DNA of 32,733 nt from NCBI GenBank assembly GCA_016235455.1, contig JACRKZ010000050.1:1-32733 (forward strand). Direction: 5' to 3'. This DNA is from Armatimonadota bacterium. GTDB lineage: Bacteria; Armatimonadota; UBA10988. Made by a program: the position numbers and the translations under genes. The notes below the pieces were generated by a model. That model did not search any database. It was not told the origin of the DNA and worked only from the letters and a program-made list of their open reading frames with translations. This document shows, piece after piece, positions 30,739 to 32,733 of this stretch. The first letter of the stretch is position 1, and each line of letters begins with the position of its first letter.

Positions 30739-31088
30739 ATGGAGATCGTGCTCCAGGCGGGCAGTCGTCAGCCCATATGGCGGCAGTTGGCCGAGCAGAT
30801 TCGCGAGGGTGTGGCCCAGGGGCGCGCCGGTTGGTCATCAACCCGAACACGGTGGCGCGGGTCTATCTGGAGCTTGAGCGCGAAGGGGTGTTGGAAACCC
30901 GGCCTGGTGTGGGTGTGTTCGTGGCGCGGCCGCGTGATGAGCTGCGCGATGCGGTGCGGCGGCGGCGGCTGGCCGAGGCGGTGGATAAGCTGCTGACCGA
31001 GGCGGTGCTGCTGGGCTTCTCGGAAGCCGAGTTGATGCGGGTGGTGGAGGAGCGGCTGGCCAGCTATCGCTGGTCGCGAGAGGGGTGA
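30739..31088 (+). pseudogene. Broken YtrA-subfamily GntR transcriptional regulator
   Basis: The start is normal: MEIVLQAGSRQPIWRQLAEQ, then IREGVAQGR. Read onward in that frame, it turns to nonsense and stops at 30996. The proper continuation RLVINPNTVARVYLELEREG, then VLETRPGVGVFVARPRDEL, and the helical YtrA-type tail ending SYRWSREG lies in another frame up to 31088. Compared with family members, about 17 residues (the LxPGDxLPSVRxLA part, including the first helix of the helix-turn-helix) are missing at the join near 30820-30830. So there is an internal deletion of roughly 50 bp that also shifts the frame. The join GGCGCGCC looks like a short-homology deletion. The ABC genes follow 4 bp later with intact starts. 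Confidence 0.85.
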
Positions 31089-31092
31089 GACG

Positions 31093-32004
31093 ATGGGCGA
31101 TGTGGTGCTGGCCGAGGGCTTGACCAAGCGCTATGGTGGGCGCGCGGTGGTCGATGGGCTGGAGTTGTGCGTGCCCGAGGGCTGTTGCTATGGGCTGCTG
31201 GGGCCCAATGGCGCGGGCAAGTCGACCGCGCTGAAGATGCTCATGGGGCTGATCTGCCCCGATGCCGGGCGGAGCAGCCTGTTCGGCGAGGATTCGCAGC
31301 GGCTCAGCCCGCCGACACTGGCGCGCACGGCCTATCTGGCCGAGAACCATCCCCTCTATCGCTGGATGACCATCCGCCAGATGACCAGCTTCGCGCGGTC
31401 GTTCTATCCGCGCTGGAACGACGAGCTGGTGGGTGCCATCTACGACCATTTCGGCCTCAACTGGGGCCAGCGCATCGGCCGGCTGTCCAACGGTCAGCGC
31501 GCGCAGGTGTCGCTGGCGCTGGCCGTGGCCACCGAGCCGGAGCTGCTCATCCTGGACGACCCGACGCTGGGGCTCGACCCGCTGGTGCGGCGCGACTTCC
31601 TCGAGTCGCTGGTGCAGATCATCGCCCAGCCGGGCCGCACCATCATCTTCTCCTCGCACATCCTGGGCGATGTGGAACGCGTGGTGGACCGCATCGGCAT
31701 TCTGGTGGACGGCTCGCTGCGCGTGGACCGGCCGCTGGACGATCTCAAGGAGCGTCTGCGCCGCGTGATCCTGACCTTTGGCGCGCCGCCGCCCAAGACG
31801 CCCAACTGGCCCGAGTTGGTCTCGGCCCACCGTGGCGAGGATCGGCTGGAGCTGGTGGTGGACGGCTGGGACGAGAGCGTCCATGCCGCCGCGCTGGTGC
31901 TGGCGCCGGCCACGCTGCAAGTCGTCGAGATGGATCTGGAGGAGATCTTCGTGGCCTATGTGGGCGGGTCGCGGTCGGCCCTGCCGGCGTTCGGGGAGGG
32001 TTGA
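31093..32004 (+). CDS. ABC transporter ATP-binding protein (YtrB-like)
   Basis: A 303-residue ATPase. Walker A is GPNGAGKST, the signature loop is LSNGQRAQVSLALA, Walker B is LLILDDPTLGLD and the switch histidine lies in IIFSSHILGDVE. The residue after the Walker B aspartate is Asp instead of the usual Glu (LDDPT, not LDEPT), a variant I recall in YtrB-like exporters. The C-terminal ~80 residues form the accessory domain of this class. It would energise the membrane subunits encoded just downstream. Family systems are linked to cell-wall or antibiotic stress and controlled by a YtrA repressor, consistent with the upstream remnant and operator; the substrate here is unknown. The stop is followed after one base by the GTG start of the permease, implying coupling. 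Confidence 0.9.
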   Translation: MGDVVLAEGLTKRYGGRAVVDGLELCVPEGCCYGLLGPNGAGKSTALKMLMGLICPDAGRSSLFGEDSQRLSPPTLARTAYLAENHPLYRWMTIRQMTSFARSFYPRWNDELVGAIYDHFGLNWGQRIGRLSNGQRAQVSLALAVATEPELLILDDPTLGLDPLVRRDFLESLVQIIAQPGRTIIFSSHILGDVERVVDRIGILVDGSLRVDRPLDDLKERLRRVILTFGAPPPKTPNWPELVSAHRGEDRLELVVDGWDESVHAAALVLAPATLQVVEMDLEEIFVAYVGGSRSALPAFGEG

Positions 32005-32005
32005 G

Positions 32006-32644
32006 GTGCCGGCGGTGCGGGTGCTGGCCAAGGAGCTGGCGGTGCCGCTGCGGCTGGGCGCCGCGGTGCTGGTCTGGTCGCTGTGGTCGGTAGCCGGCGC
32101 GCTGTCGCGGTGCCGCGTCGACTCGGAGGAGCTGTTCGGCGATCTGAGCCGTCTGCGCGGCGTCGACACGCTATGGCTGGTGTCGGTCGCGCTGGCCGCC
32201 GCAGTGGGCCTGTGGCTGACCTGGGGTGAAACGCGCTGGGGCTCCTGGGCGCTGCTGCTGACGCGGCCCGTCCGCCGGCGGCGGGTGGTGGCGCTCAAGC
32301 TGCTGGCCGGCGCGCTGGTCGTGCTGCCGGTCACGGCGCTGCCGATAGCGCTCTTGCACGGCTGGGTGGCGTGGTCGGGCCAAGCGGCCTGGCCCTACGA
32401 CCCGGCCAGCGCGGCAGCGTTGTGGCGCGGCTGGCTGGCCGTGCCAGCGTGGTATCTGGCGTGCTTCAGCACCGGCCTTCCAGCTCGCCCGACAACGGCC
32501 TGGCGGTGGCTGCCGCTGGCCGGCGCGGCGGTGCTGGCGCGGGGGTTGGGCTTCGTGGAGCGGCCGGGGTGGTTGGCGCTGGCCGTCAGCGCGGCGCTGG
32601 CCGTCGGCGCGCTGCTTGAGGCGGAGCGGATGGACTGGGGGTAG
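32006..32644 (+). CDS. ABC transporter membrane subunit, about six transmembrane helices
   Basis: I start it at GTG 32006 (GGGGAGGG a few bases upstream), giving 212 residues. The frame is open upstream, but that part only shadows the ATPase gene. Six hydrophobic segments are visible: LRLGAAVLVWSLWSVAGAL, LWLVSVALAAAVGLWLTW, VVALKLLAGALVVLPVTALP, LAVPAWYLACFSTGL, WLPLAGAAVLARGLGF and WLALAVSAALAVGALLEA. Between helices 2 and 3 lies ETRWGSWALLLTRPVRRRRVVALK, the coupling-type element common to ABC-2 exporters. It acts in the cytoplasmic membrane with the preceding ATPase. Confidence 0.75.
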   Translation: MPAVRVLAKELAVPLRLGAAVLVWSLWSVAGALSRCRVDSEELFGDLSRLRGVDTLWLVSVALAAAVGLWLTWGETRWGSWALLLTRPVRRRRVVALKLLAGALVVLPVTALPIALLHGWVAWSGQAAWPYDPASAAALWRGWLAVPAWYLACFSTGLPARPTTAWRWLPLAGAAVLARGLGFVERPGWLALAVSAALAVGALLEAERMDWG

Positions 32645-32646
32645 CC

Positions 32647-32733
32647 ATGGGCGAGCTATGCGCGGTGCCACGCCGCCTGTTGGCGGGGCTCGCCTGGGGG
32701 CTGGTGTGGGCCGGGCTGGTGGCGCTGTGGCCG
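32647..32733 (+). CDS. Membrane protein, 5' end only (probable second ABC subunit)
   Basis: ATG 32647 lies two bases after the permease stop, and the frame is open to the window edge (29 codons). The visible residues begin MGELCAVPRRLL and enter a transmembrane segment (AGLAWGLVWAGLVALWP). The position suggests a second membrane subunit of the same exporter, but the rest is outside the window. Confidence 0.55.
   Translation, partial: MGELCAVPRRLLAGLAWGLVWAGLVALWP

Overview
The window is bacterial DNA that is very G+C rich (roughly two thirds by eye). Genes are densely packed, Shine-Dalgarno sites are conventional, and the few promoters I can read are of the sigma-70 type. The gene content is large secreted multidomain glycoside hydrolases, a DUF6807 protein, NHL-repeat lipoproteins, HExxH proteins with C-terminal jelly-roll modules and an orphan glycyl radical enzyme. 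This suggests a polysaccharide-degrading Gram-negative-type lineage such as Planctomycetota, Armatimonadota or Hydrogenedentota. No rRNA, tRNA or ribosomal marker is present, so the phylum is an inference.

Region 1 (1-12.3 kb) is a secreted carbohydrate-degradation island. Reading leftward are a 352-residue secreted protein of unknown function, a 1162-residue GH44 endoglucanase/xyloglucanase with an N-terminal BNR propeller, a DUF6807 protein, a chimeric gene remnant, a lipoprotein with a predicted propeller and a truncated secreted helical protein. Reading rightward from the same divergent region are a GH5 (subfamily 5-like) cellulase and a 954-residue HExxH metallopeptidase-like protein.

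Region 2 (12.3-19.1 kb) is sensing and anaerobic metabolism. An RbsB-type periplasmic sugar-binding lipoprotein overlaps by 4 bp a hybrid histidine kinase (Cache, two PAS, HisKA/HATPase, receiver), with no ABC transporter beside it. This is a LuxPQ-like ligand-sensing layout that could report the sugars released by region 1. Convergent to it is a complete glycyl radical enzyme (GCTE cysteine motif, RVGGY glycyl loop) with no activase in the window, followed by a small two-helix membrane protein.

Region 3 (19.1-22.2 kb) is mobile-element debris: an intact TerS/TerL phage terminase pair without other phage genes, a palindromic REP-like element, a frameshifted IS4-type transposase and a 17-bp tandem repeat.

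Region 4 (22.2-30.5 kb) holds an NHL-repeat lipoprotein, a two-gene operon of a COG4091-type SAF-domain oxidoreductase and a probable glycosyltransferase, and a stand-alone Type IIG (Eco57I-like) restriction-modification enzyme.

Region 5 (30.5 kb to the end) is a YtrA-type GntR regulator/ABC transporter operon. The promoter and its inverted-repeat operator are intact, but the regulator gene carries an internal deletion and frameshift across its DNA-binding domain. The ATPase and first membrane subunit are intact, and a second membrane protein runs off the edge.

The strongest leads are the binding protein/kinase pair, the broken regulator under an intact operator, the chimeric lipoprotein/GH44 remnant, the orphan terminase, and the recurrence of perfect hairpins beside start codons.
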